Origin: Typha latifolia
Taxonomy: Eukaryota; Streptophyta; Magnoliopsida; Poales; Typhaceae
DNA: 64,000 bases
Reading direction: 5' to 3'
NCBI GenBank assembly: GCA_019914945.1
Contig: CM034113.1
Coordinates: forward strand, 8,660,850 to 8,724,849
The stretch's first letter is position 1. Each line of letters starts with the position of its first letter. Made by a program: the position numbers and the translations under genes. The notes beneath the pieces were generated by a model. The model saw only the letters and a program-made list of their open reading frames with translations, searched no databases and was not told where the DNA came from. Below are positions 41,115-51,400 of this stretch, piece after piece.

Positions 41115-41490
41115 AATCATCTCTCCGCCTACCACTTCAATTCCCTCCTTCACCTCAGCTCCTCCATCGAAACCTTAGACGAATCCTCCTTGCAGTGATT
41201 CGCCGCCATCGACTTCGGCTTCGCGATCTCCGATCGCATGGTCACCTTGGGATCGCCCCCACCGAAGCTACCATCACTTAGATGTACCGTATCGCTTCCC
41301 ACAAGATGGACAGTGGTGGGGACCTCGCGTTCGATCTCGTGAAGACCATGGGGGAGAAGTACGGATTAGTACCGTGATTGAGGACTTATAGCCTTGCTTT
41401 CTTCTCCTTCTGCACGAACTTAGAAGCGGAGAAGGCTTATTCCATGGTGGATCATATGATTTTGATGGGTGTAACTCTAGAGGAGCCAAG
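41115..41490 (+). pseudogene. PRORP (protein-only RNase P) PPR-region fragment
   Basis: Broken reading frames resemble the pentatricopeptide part of plant PRORP enzymes. They include ISDRMVTLG, then after a one-base shift IAPTEATIT, GGDLAFDLVKTMGEKYG, LRTYSLAFFSFC and NLEAEKAYSMVDHMI. Stops TAG and TGA interrupt it. The metallonuclease domain is absent. The GC content is higher than in the flanks, which suggests transfer from an exon elsewhere. The family call rests on resemblance by eye. Confidence 0.5.
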
Positions 41491-41954
41491 GAGGCGGGGC
41501 ATTGATGACGGCTTGCCGCTGCCGAAGGAGGCGGGGAATTGGGGATTGGGGTTTATCTCACCCCTTTTATCTAGCCTATCGAGCCTGAGCGAGCCGGCTC
41601 TAGCTTAGGCTCGACTCGATATTAATTTTGAGCAGATTTTTGAGCCGCTTGTCAAGCTTGACGGTCCTAGTTTCAATATTCTATCTTTAGATCTTTTTAC
41701 AAGTAGAGTATTTAAACTTTTATATAGAAGCAAAAAGAAACTGAGCTACCAAAGTTCATAAATATCTTCTCTAGATATTTAAACCAAAGTTCATAAATAT
41801 TTTTTCTAGATGTTTAAGAGGCTAGAGATAAGATTAAAAATCCTAAATATCTTGATTAGCCATAAGTGATGAGACACGGACACGAGACATAGACATGACA
41901 CGAGATGGACATGGCGACACGACAAATTTTAAAAATATAAAAAATGGACACAAC

Positions 41955-41958
41955 AAAA

Positions 41959-41989
<31 letters not shown>

Positions 41990-41992
41990 AAA
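41955..41992. repeat. (AAAT)n microsatellite
   Basis: About nine AAAT units inside the candidate large intron of the PHD gene. Confidence 0.9.
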
Positions 41993-42175
41993 ATATATAT
42001 TATTAATACATCAAAAGTAAAAGTTTGTAATCTAATAGTGTTAAATGCACATACATCAAACTATAAAAACTTAGTATCATTCAAAGAACTATCATTACAA
42101 GACCCAAAAGTGCAAAAAATATCCGACAGATGTTTAAAAACTAATGATCATTATAAATTTGCAACATAAGGTTGA

Positions 42176-42565
42176 TCATTCATCTCCAGCTGGCTCATTG
42201 CTTTCATTAATAAACATTATAGTCTCCAAATCTGGTTTATCAATTGAGAGACCAACAAACTCTGACATTCCTGAACTATTAAAGGAATCATAAGAATCTC
42301 CTCCGGCATCCCATATTTTGGTCCTTTCTTTGAAATAATTTGGAGACTTTCTTGATAGAAGGCGAAGATTAGTATGCACATATATTAAATTTTCAGCTCT
42401 CTGTGGAGTTATTTTGTTCCTTTTCAATGAATGGATGAAAGAATAGGTGCTCCAATTCCTCTCATAATTTGAAGAAGAGCAAGGTTCCCCAAGTAACCTA
42501 AGTGTTAAATTCTAAAGAATAGGAGCAGAAGCACCATGAGCAACCCACCACATGTTTGGATCAAA
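42176..42565 (-). mobile_element. hAT transposase C-terminal (dimerisation) fragment
   Basis: The minus strand encodes the hAT family dimerisation region. It reads MWWVAHGASAPIL, a stop, then ERNWSTYSFIHSLKRNK and ITPQRAENLIYVHTNLRLL, followed by an acidic tail ending in TGA. The internal stop and missing N-terminal and catalytic parts show a dead copy. The leader-like sequence at about 42850-43150 and a terminus-like patch at 43190-43310 (repeated GGGCTGG/GGGCTTAGCC words) probably belong to the same element. Confidence 0.75.
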
Positions 42566-43189
42566 ATCATTTCTATCTGCTATTGAATCATAGATCAACA
42601 AAACTTTTGGTTGATATGGAGAAACCAGTATACTCTTCGTATACCATTTTTCGTTCTGCATTTGAAAATAACATTTTTATGCATTTATTTTTCATATTAG
42701 AAAATTTTAAATCCTTATGTGGTGTACACGATTTGGATCCTCTTGAATCTATGATGAGTTGTAATATCTATTAACATAATCATCTAATTAGTAAATGGTA
42801 TATAGCAATGAAAAAACAATAAAATATTTAATCATAAGAAAGAGGATTAGCCTCTTAGAACTTAGAAGAAATGAAAGTGGCTTGTGGAGGGAGGGGGAGA
42901 AAGAGAGAGAACCTCATCGTAGCAACTCGCCGTTCTTAGCAACCCATCGCCCTTGCTTAGCAGTCCGTTGCGATTGTCGCCTTGGACTGGCTCAGCCAAT
43001 CGTCGTCCTTGCCGCATTGCCTTCTTTAGCTCGAGATTTTCAGGTGAGGTGAGGGTTTAAGTGCGTGAAGATTTGAGGATTTTTTTTTGGCGTGTTGATC
43101 GAGGCTGAGAGATGAGGGGGTCTGATTATTTAGTTTTGGGTTTGGATCCGAGTTAATAAAAACGATTTAAACCTGACCAGTTTTGCCCA

Positions 43190-43310
43190 GTAACACACGT
43201 CATGTCTATGCCAAGGCCAAGTTGGGCGCAGGCTGGGCTTAGCCCATTACACTTTGGGCTGGTTCGTGCTGGACTTGGATGGGCCAAGCAATTTGATTGC
43301 CTCTACTTCC
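43190..43310. mobile_element. Probable terminus of the same hAT element
   Basis: Words such as GCCCAGTAACAC, GGCTGGGCTTAGCCC and TTTGGGCTGGTTCGTGCTGG are typical of the subterminal region of monocot hAT elements. It lies about 150 bases before PHD exon 2. The exact end and target-site duplication are not resolved. Confidence 0.35.
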
Positions 43311-43458
43311 AAACCAATGACATATATGTGAAATGAAGTTTTGGATGATATACTCTGAGAACATAGTGATACGTAGATAGAACTGAAAAATATTTGTTCT
43401 TTACAACTAAAGAGCTATTGAATGAAGTGCTGAAATTTATATTATTTCGGGATTGCAG

Positions 43459-46400
43459 GCTGCTGTTTGTCAGAAATGTGGTGTTACAGGTTATGCAGAC
43501 CTATTGATTTTCTGCAACATATGCAAGACTTCTGCCGAGCACCAGTATGCATCTTTTATTTATGTTTTTCATGCTACAGTCAAATTCCCATGTACTTTTA
43601 TTTTGTTTATATAGCTCTTGATAGTTTTGTTGCTAAATACTGTATCAACTTCAAATAATAATGCAGATACTGCTTGGATGAGATGGCAGATTTTGATGTA
43701 GTAATACATTGGGCATGTCAGGAATGCAAGCCTAGAAGGTTTGCTTCTGTCAACAAGCTTAATATTGATGAACGGAAAAATGCAAGGTTATTAAATCATC
43801 AACTTGCCCTAGTCAGTGATGTTGTCGATCCTTGGGTGAGAAAACAATATCAAAGGATACCAAGTGGTGTACAAAGTGCTCAGGGTGCGAAGTGGCTAGG
43901 TGACATTACTAATGGCCAAGAAGATACGGTTTCGAATGGCTCTAATGTTGCGAAGGCAAAAACTTATAGTAAGGAAAGTATTGGTTTTTCGCAAGAGGAG
44001 AAGGAAAATAAATTGGGTTTACTTTGGAAAGGTGATAATGATAAAAAGTTGAAAATGAATAGGAAGAGGCTAATATTACAAGAGGAGAAGCAATCATCAG
44101 AATATGCACAAGATATTTCTAATCCGTTATCATTACAAACCAAGTCTGGTTTCGACAAAGATAAGAAAATGTACCATACCAGAAATATCGAATCATCTCA
44201 TCATCACAAGCATTTGCCGAAGTATAATGCGCATTTTGTTGATGAGAAACCAAAACGTAAAAGGAGAAGATTAATATTGGATGAGGAGGATCAATCTGAT
44301 GATGAAGCTCACATTAGTCTTTTGGACAAAAACTATGACACAAGAGATCATCAGCAACCAAATAAGCACCCTTCAACCTCAGAAGATTATGCTCAGAAAG
44401 CAACTACCATATTAACAACGCAAATCATTGTTCCTAATGAAGTCATGTGTAGGGTTCAGGCTTCATCTGTCAAGACACTCAATATTCAACCAATAGTGCA
44501 GGCAAAAAATCATGATGCTCGATTGAGCATGTCTTGTTATTTAGAGTCTGTTAATTGGCCCCACTACTTTCCTGTGCAACCTATTAGCCAATGTATTTGG
44601 AGGTTAGTTCTTTTTAAAGGTTCTAGTGTGCTTTTTGATATTTTTAAGGATTTTTATAAATCACACTCTACATTTTACTTATCTTATAATTCACACTCCG
44701 TCTTTGAGGATTTTGTAACCCAACTCTTCTGACATTATTTTAACTAACTTACGTTGAGTTACTAAAATACTCTCATCATTTTCTCTTATTTTCTATATCT
44801 TTTCACCATCTTCTTTACCTATCTTCGTCGTCGCCACCTTCCGCTCATCCTCTTCTTCTTTTTCTTTGGGAAGAGAAAAAAAGGGTAAAGAAGACGGATA
44901 ATTTAAGTATTTATAAATTATTTTGTATATTATAACGGAATACTCTTTATTTAGTACCATCTAATTTAACTTAGGGTGTTAAATAAGAATCATAGAGAAA
45001 AAGGAGGTGTCAGATTATAAAATTCTTAAAGACGAAGTGTGAATCACAAAATAAGTAAAATATAGGGTATGATTTGTAAATATCCTTATTTTTATCATTT
45101 TTTATTTCTCAAATTTATGGCATTTGTATTATTTTACCTATTTTTTTCCTTATTGAGGGAAGACTTACAGTTGAATTTTCATTTATAGGGGATACTTTAT
45201 GATCTGCAACAAAGAGTATGGTCCACTGACTGCACACTTCTCAACCACAGCATGTGAGAAAGTGTGGCACGTTTCAAAAACATTGCCAACAGTAGTAAAT
45301 TTGATCAAGCTACCAAGGTTGGAGGCATGGCCAAAAGGTTTTGAGACTTCACCACCGAGTGATGACAACATTGCTCTTTTTTTCTTCCCATTTGATATGG
45401 AGTATAAATGGTATGCTTTCATATCTCTTCATCAATTGTCAGTGTTATGCCTCCGGTATAAATTCCTCTCTTACGATGAGATTATATTTGATGTATGAGT
45501 TTAGGCTTCATGGGTTGTTTGATCAACTGCTGGAAGAGGTAATTGATAATGATCTAGTGCTGAAGTTTGTATTAGAAGAAGCTGAGCTGCTTATCTTCCC
45601 CTCTGTCATATTGCCAAAAGATTCTCACAGTAAGTGCCCTATTAGCATGCATATGCAAGATTACAGCTATATTACTAAAAGGTTAATCACTCTTTCTGCA
45701 CATAGTATTGAATTGTGATATAGGATATCAAGGAAGATAAAATATCAAATATGTTAAGGGAGAAATAGCCCTTTCTTCAGCCTGGTGTTTTCCCACGTTC
45801 CAAGCATTTTATCATTTACTTGAAGCATTGTGTTCTGATGTAGGATTTCAAGGACGATACTATCTATGGGGAGTTTTCAAGGCAAGGCAATTTGTCTCTT
45901 GCAAGGTGGTGGAAGAGGAACAAGATCAACAAGTCTCTGAATATATAGATGAGGGAAAGGTTGAAACTTGTAAAGACAGATTGTTTTCTGATGTTGTTGA
46001 AAGCAGCAGAATCACAAAGGAGCGAAAAGAAGTAGAAATTAATGAAGACAGCTCCACTTGTGACAAAATGAGCAAACGAAATGCAGTATCATCCAACGTC
46101 TCTTTTAGCTCTCAGATCAGTGAAGGTTCCACCTTTTTTCTATCTGCTGGGAGTCAAATCCCGTTTGTTCCTAAGCTGGTTGAGTCTTCTTCTAGAGAAA
46201 AGAAAGGAAGTAGACAACTTGCTCAAGACTGCTTTTTGAGAGAAGGGGAAACCTTGGAGCATGCGTGGGAGACCGGAGGCGAGCAGTTAGAAGTCTCTGA
46301 TCATTCACAAGTGACCGAAGACTCATACTCTCATGATCAAGAGCTCGAGGTGGGACGAAAGGATGATGATGCTGGCATGGATGGATGCTTGAGTTTGTTC

Positions 46401-46481
46401 CCAGTACGGGTGGAGGACTTGGGGTTCATATCTAGAGCAAAGTATGTCAAAGAATTGAATCTTGACCTGGGCCTCAGCTAA
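43459..46481 (+). CDS. PHD-finger protein with polybromo-like domain (AIPP2/PAIPP2-like)
   Basis: Exons after the possible ATG exon (38894-38896) are 43459-43544, 43667-44602, 45189-45410, 45505-45629 and 45844-46481. All are in phase, giving 669 residues with the initiator. The PHD finger spans about residues 5-55 (VCQKCG, CNICKTSAEHQYC, HWACQECK). A basic nuclear-localisation cluster, KPKRKRRR, lies near 224-232. The later domain, with IWRGYFMICN, AWPKGFETSPPSDDNIALFF and FQGRYYLWGVFKAR, resembles that of Arabidopsis AIPP2/PAIPP2. Those proteins join a BAH-PHD-CPL2 complex that reads H3K27me3 and represses transcription. The C-terminus ends LNLDLGLS, an LxLxL EAR repression motif. The motif RxRLILQEE/RRRLILDEE occurs twice. 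The third intron of this listing (44603-45188) is nearly filled by a MITE. Confidence 0.8.
44646..45087. mobile_element. MITE with long terminal inverted repeats inside a PHD-gene intron
   Basis: The first and last 80 or so bases are imperfect reverse complements. The left arm reads AAGGATTTTTATAAATCACA and continues with ATTTTACTTAT and TTCACACTCCGTCTTT. The right arm, reversed, reads AAGGATATTTACAAATCATA and continues with ATTTTACTTAT and TTCACACTTCGTCTTT. There is no coding capacity. ATTTTT flanks both ends as a possible part of the target duplication. Long arms suggest a Mutator-like MITE, but the superfamily is not settled. Confidence 0.75.
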
Positions 46482-46667
46482 CATGCTGATTTCCTAGAAA
46501 ATTAATCCTTCTAACAATCGTTTGGGTCTTGTTGGTGTCTGTATCAATCAAGTCAGGTTTTTGCTGTTAATATTTCGTGTCTTAACCCACTGTACTACGG
46601 ATCGTCTCTTTGTGGTTTTGTGTTGACTATTCCTTGTATTTTATCATAAATTCTAATTTTTACATCA

Positions 46668-46739
46668 GGGCATTTGGTCTAGTGGTATGATTCTCGCTTA
46701 GGGTGCGAGAGGTCCCGAGTTCAATTCTCGGAATGCCCC
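46668..46739 (+). tRNA. tRNA-Pro (anticodon AGG)
   Basis: These 72 bases fold as a standard tRNA. The acceptor GGGCATT pairs with AATGCCC, and the B-box region GGTCCCGAGTTCAATTCTCGG is intact. The anticodon stem CTCGC/GCGAG encloses loop TTAGGGT with anticodon AGG at 46700-46702. No intron is present and CCA is not encoded. A TTTTT terminator follows about 13 bases downstream. Confidence 0.95.
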
Positions 46740-47067
46740 TATTATATTTGGTGTTTTTAACACTATGCTTCAATAACTCTAGGCCACAAATAAATACAAG
46801 ATATTCTCAGAGTAATGCTGTAGTTTCTTTTATACTCCTAACAAGAACAAACTGAGTACATAGATGCTCATCTCTTTATAAATGTGCAAGATGGCAAACG
46901 TTTCTTTCCTTTGCCAAGAGCAAAGAATGATGAATGAGACTACAAGAATGCATCCAGCAAAGAAACAACTCTACGCATTGCATGCACAAGAAATCGAAAT
47001 GTGACCAATTAAATATTGGAAAGATAAAAGAAGTTGTTGCCTCTAATCCACCTGTACGTAGCTAGCT

Positions 47068-47418
47068 TCACCACTGCGTTCCATCCTCCCCCTCCCCCCT
47101 TTCCTTTCCTTGGTCCCTGGACGGCGACGCCTGCGGCGGCGATGATTTTCTTGAACTGGCCCAGGACGACGAGCTACCGCTGCCGCCGTCGTTCTTCTCC
47201 TCTTGCTCGTAGGCGATGAAACTCTGATACAATTCATCATCGTCCGGGAACTCGAGTTCAACACCACCGAAGTCACCGATGGACCCAATGCTACTCGCGC
47301 CGCTCCAATCATGCAACATCGCCGGATAAGAAGTGGATCTATGCAAAGGCATCAGACGGAAGCCCGTGGATTGCCCACCCAAGAAACCGGACCCAGGGAA
47401 GAACTGGGGCCGTCCCAT
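47068..47418 (-). CDS. Small hypothetical protein, GC-rich, serine-rich tail
   Basis: From the first good ATG (47416-47418) the frame encodes 116 residues. The frame is open further upstream to about 47565, so a spliced first exon is possible. I do not recognise a domain. It has a conserved-looking central part (FRLMPLHRSTSYPAM, then SSIGSIGDFGGVELEFPDDD), an acidic stretch, then a low-complexity Ser/Arg/Pro tail. GC content is well above that of the surroundings. A CTTATATA motif on the plus strand at 47848 (TATATAAG on the minus strand) and a CT-rich leader fit a minus-strand promoter. A plus-strand frame over the same bases is a shadow. Confidence 0.5.
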   Translation of the reverse strand: MGRPQFFPGSGFLGGQSTGFRLMPLHRSTSYPAMLHDWSGASSIGSIGDFGGVELEFPDDDELYQSFIAYEQEEKNDGGSGSSSSWASSRKSSPPQASPSRDQGKERGEGEDGTQW

Positions 47419-47847
47419 GGCGCTCCGGCCCTCCACGTGGCACGTGTCGGGCGGGGGACGAGGAGGAGTTCTTGGGCATTCCTGGTAGCTCGAATTGCGC
47501 CGGGCCACGTAGTGGCGGGCAAGAATGTGAGGTTCCGTATTCGTGTTGAGGTCTACCGTCTACGCTGGGGAGGAGGAGATGGATGGGCCGTCAATGGGCC
47601 TTGGTATTCTTGCACACCACACCGTGGGCTATAGAAGATGACGTGGGCTGTGGAGGTGGCGAAATCTCTTCGGGTTCCGAGAGTTTGGAGGGATCCATTA
47701 GGGGGCCCGTATTGAGGTTTGAGAGAGAGAGAGAGAGAGATAAAAGAGAAGAACCCAAGAAAAGCTTGGATTTTCTAGACATGAGAATAAAATAGCTAAT
47801 CCAACTTACTTATAGATGTTGTTGGTGCCAATTTCTTAATGCTGGTG

Positions 47848-47855
47848 CTTATATA
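47848..47855 (-). promoter_or_regulatory. Candidate TATA box of the small minus-strand gene
   Basis: The minus strand reads TATATAAG about 430 bases before the proposed ATG. A CT-rich tract (plus-strand GA run near 47719-47740) lies between, as expected for a plant leader. About 610 bases separate it from the sorting-nexin start on the opposite strand, so the two genes are divergent. Confidence 0.4.
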
Positions 47856-48462
47856 TTACTGAGCGGAGCACTACCACTACAATCACATTACATGTGTGAG
47901 AGATTAGGAATATATCTGGAATTACGAAAGTAACCCTGTAAAAGATGGGGAGAAAATGATAAGAATGTGAGAGATGTGTCATTTGGATACAATATGATCT
48001 GTATGCACGTCGTGACGGTTTAACTTTCGCGCTACAAACACACAGAGGTCTCGCGATAGGGCCGTCGCATCATCGATGCTACGCCGATCGGAAATTAATT
48101 TAGAGTTCATATACCAGCCAGGATACGGCTTTTGCCAGTAAGAAACTTCCACGTGTCCCCGAGCTTTGGTCCATCCTATTTCCATCGGGGGGCAATTTGG
48201 TCCTTTTCGCCGTACAAAAAGTCCGACGAGTTCATCTCCACCACCATCCTCTCTCCTATATGCCGTACAGAAAGAAACTGGCGCTCATAGCTCTGTGGGA
48301 GAGGCCCTCCCACCTAGGGTTTTCAAAGTAGGGGATCCATCCTTCTCTGCTCTCATCGATCTATTCCTAGGTCTCGGCGAGGGAGCGATTCGCCGCACCG
48401 AACCCTAGAAGTTGGTCGGACTCGACTCGCGGGAACCCTAGGGTTGGATCTCGTGAGCTCGG

Positions 48463-48471
48463 ATGCCATGA
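48463..48471 (+). promoter_or_regulatory. Minimal upstream ORF overlapping the sorting-nexin start
   Basis: The sequence ATGCCATGAGG contains a two-codon uORF (ATG CCA TGA) whose stop overlaps the main ATG at 48468. Such an arrangement could allow reinitiation or dampen translation. Confidence 0.5.
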
Positions 48472-51400
48472 GGCCGATGAACACGTTGCAAGACTTGATC
48501 GAGGAAGCCAAGGTGCGAACCGTTTGGTGGGCCATATGCGTCTTCGCCATCACCTACTTCTTGTCACGTAAGTGCCTCTCTTGGCTATCTCTCGTTCGAT
48601 TTATAGAAGAATGAAGGTATTCGCTGGTTAAATTAAGTTTAGATGAAAGGAATTTTGTATAATTTTAACAAGTCAAAGTGGAAAGACTCGGATCTTTCTT
48701 GCTCCGGCTATCCTTTTATTTTGCATATATTTCTGCGTTGACTGCACCATACTATGATTCTTGAGAATCGAAGATATTATTTTGATCATTTGATATGAAT
48801 TTGCAATGTGCTAGACACAGGAGAAGGGGAAAATGAAAGAGAAGTTTGGAATTACTTCTCCACGGTTTTCCTTTGCCAAGATTAGAATGACGGCGTACCA
48901 GGAAGGTGTTGACTAGAGTAGAAAGGATTGAGAATGCACTTGTCTTTTTGCTGTCAATATTTTGCTTTGCATTTTAATTTGTGGCTAACTACCAATAAGT
49001 TGAGACGACACATATAAGAAGATTATAAGTATTATAAATAGGCCAAGTCCATGTCATAAATGTTGATTCATGACTCTCTTTCTTGATTTCTGTTAGTATT
49101 TTAGGTTATGCAGCCCAACAAAGTAGTTTTGGGCTACCTTAAGTGGACTAAAATTAAAATCTTTCATGCTAAGTAGTATTATAGTTAATATCATCTGATC
49201 TTCAGCAACCTAATACAAAATTTGCTCCATATTATGGGCTACATTTGAAATGCCATAGCAGATTTTAGACTTATAGGTATAAGCAAGTTGGTGTGTAATT
49301 TTGTATGTCATTCCAACAAAATGTGTAAACTGTCTTTAGTCGTGTACGTACCTGTCTGTGGTTGTCTTATGCAAATCACTTAACAGATTTGAGTTATGTT
49401 GCTATATAGGCATGCAGCTGACTTACGTCGAGCTAGTTCATGCTGAATTTAGTTTCAATCAAGTAGTTGATAATATGGATGTAATAGGTTGCTTAATTTA
49501 CTTAATGTTTTTTTGTATTATGAATTTTGTCATTTTTCTCATGTAATGCTTATCATCTTTTTTTATTTCAGATACAAGTAAATCAATGTGGACAAATATC
49601 CCCATGTCAATTCTTATACTCTCAGTCTTCCGTTACCTCTCCTATAATGTGGAGCTCCGCTGGAAGGTGCAGCCAACCCGTAAGCTGACATATTTATATC
49701 ATTTGGCTAAAAATCAGTTATCTGTGAATGACTATCGTCTTTCAACTGTGCTACCCACTTCAAGATGGAGGAGGAAAATTGACTCACCTTCTGTTGAGGC
49801 TGCTATTGAGGATTTTATTAACAAGATTCTGCAGGACTTTGTTGTAGATCTATGGTATTCATCTATAAGTCCTGACAAAGAGGCCCCAGAATTAATACGT
49901 GCCTTAATACTTGATGTGCTTGGTGAAATATCAGAGAGGGTCAAAGATATCAACCTTGTCGACTTGCTAACAAGGTGATTTTGGGTCACTTATTTGAGTC
50001 AACAACAAGCTTTTTGTTAAGCTGTCAGCATAGTCAAGTTCTGTCATAATCAATTGCATTTGTTCCAGGGATATGGTTGACTTGATAACGAACCAGCTGG
50101 AACTTTACAGAAGAAATCAATCCGAGATAGGTGTCAATGTCATGGCAACACTATCTTTTGAGGAAAGAGATGACAGGTTGAAGCGCCATCTAATAGCATC
50201 CAGGGAACTTCATCCTGCTTTGTTATCTGCAGAATCTGAGCACAAGGTTTGGCAAAGCATTCATTCCTTGGTTGTCCTTATTTTCTTATAATGTAATCTT
50301 CGTAGTACATGGGTTTCAGTATCTTTATTTTGCAGGTTCTTCAACGAATTGTTAGCGGAATTCTGGCCATAGTCTTGAAACCTCAAGAAGCTCAATGCCC
50401 ATTGGTTCGCTGTTTTGGCAGAGAGTTGTTAACCTGCTTAGTTTTGCAACCTGTCATGAACTTGGCATGCCCTGGGTAAAATCTTAAATTGCATTAATTA
50501 TTTATGATTTGCTATTCTTTTTATTTTCAAATTTTATTTAAATTTCTCATGTTTTGCTAATAAATTTAGAGCCTTTGTAGTGTTATCTATTAATTAATGT
50601 GATCCAAACTCCAAAGGATGTAATTAACCAAAATTCTCCCTATAAGCTGAATTTTTTTAATTGTCTTTCTATTCATTATGGTCAAAAAGGATTTATGCAG
50701 CAAAACCACATTTTAAGATACTTTCCAGTACAAGAATATACAGTTGGTGAGCAGCAAGAAACTAGAGTAGAAAAGCATAACCTTAGTCCTTAGCTAAAAG
50801 CTGAAGGCTTGTTGTTAAATCCTTAGCTGTAAGAACACATTGATTTTCTTGTACATGGTCTTATCTCCAATTTAATAAAGATTCTTCAAATTTGAGTAAG
50901 TCAATTATTTTGGGTTGGTCAATCATTTCACAGATCTTTATGGTACCAATTTAGTACAAAATGGTGTAAAGGAAGAATGCAAAATGAACTGTAATCTTCT
51001 GTTATATGGTCCAGTTGGTATTCAATTGCCATTGATTTTCTAAATGCCTATTGGTAATCAAATTTCAACTTCATGAAAAGAATTTCTTCATTTTAGGTAC
51101 ATAAATGAGTTAATCGAGTACATCTTCCTAGCCAATAAGGATGACAGCAGCAGAGATGCTGACCCTGATAGGTCAAGTAATGCAGCTAGTCCTGCTCATA
51201 ATCATTCTGTTCAGAGTTGTCAACCTGAACAAAGATTTACAACTTCTAATCTGTCAAGTGATTTGACCGTGGTTAAAAGTAGCGAAGAAAGAAGTCTTGG
51301 TAGTGAACATGGCAACTTGGAAACAGTAAAGGATGTCTCAGAGATTCATAGTCAGGCTCGGCCAGCAGATTGGGCAACAACATTTGAGGCTGTTAACAAA

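Noticed and set aside
42795..43052. 85-codon frame just upstream of PHD exon 2 as its first exon
   Set aside because: The sequence looks like hAT leader DNA and offers no in-frame splice to 43459 with the typical PHD N-terminus.
47203..47634. 143-codon plus-strand frame opposite the small minus-strand gene
   Set aside because: GC-rich sequence keeps several frames open. The minus-strand frame has more natural protein composition and a better promoter context.
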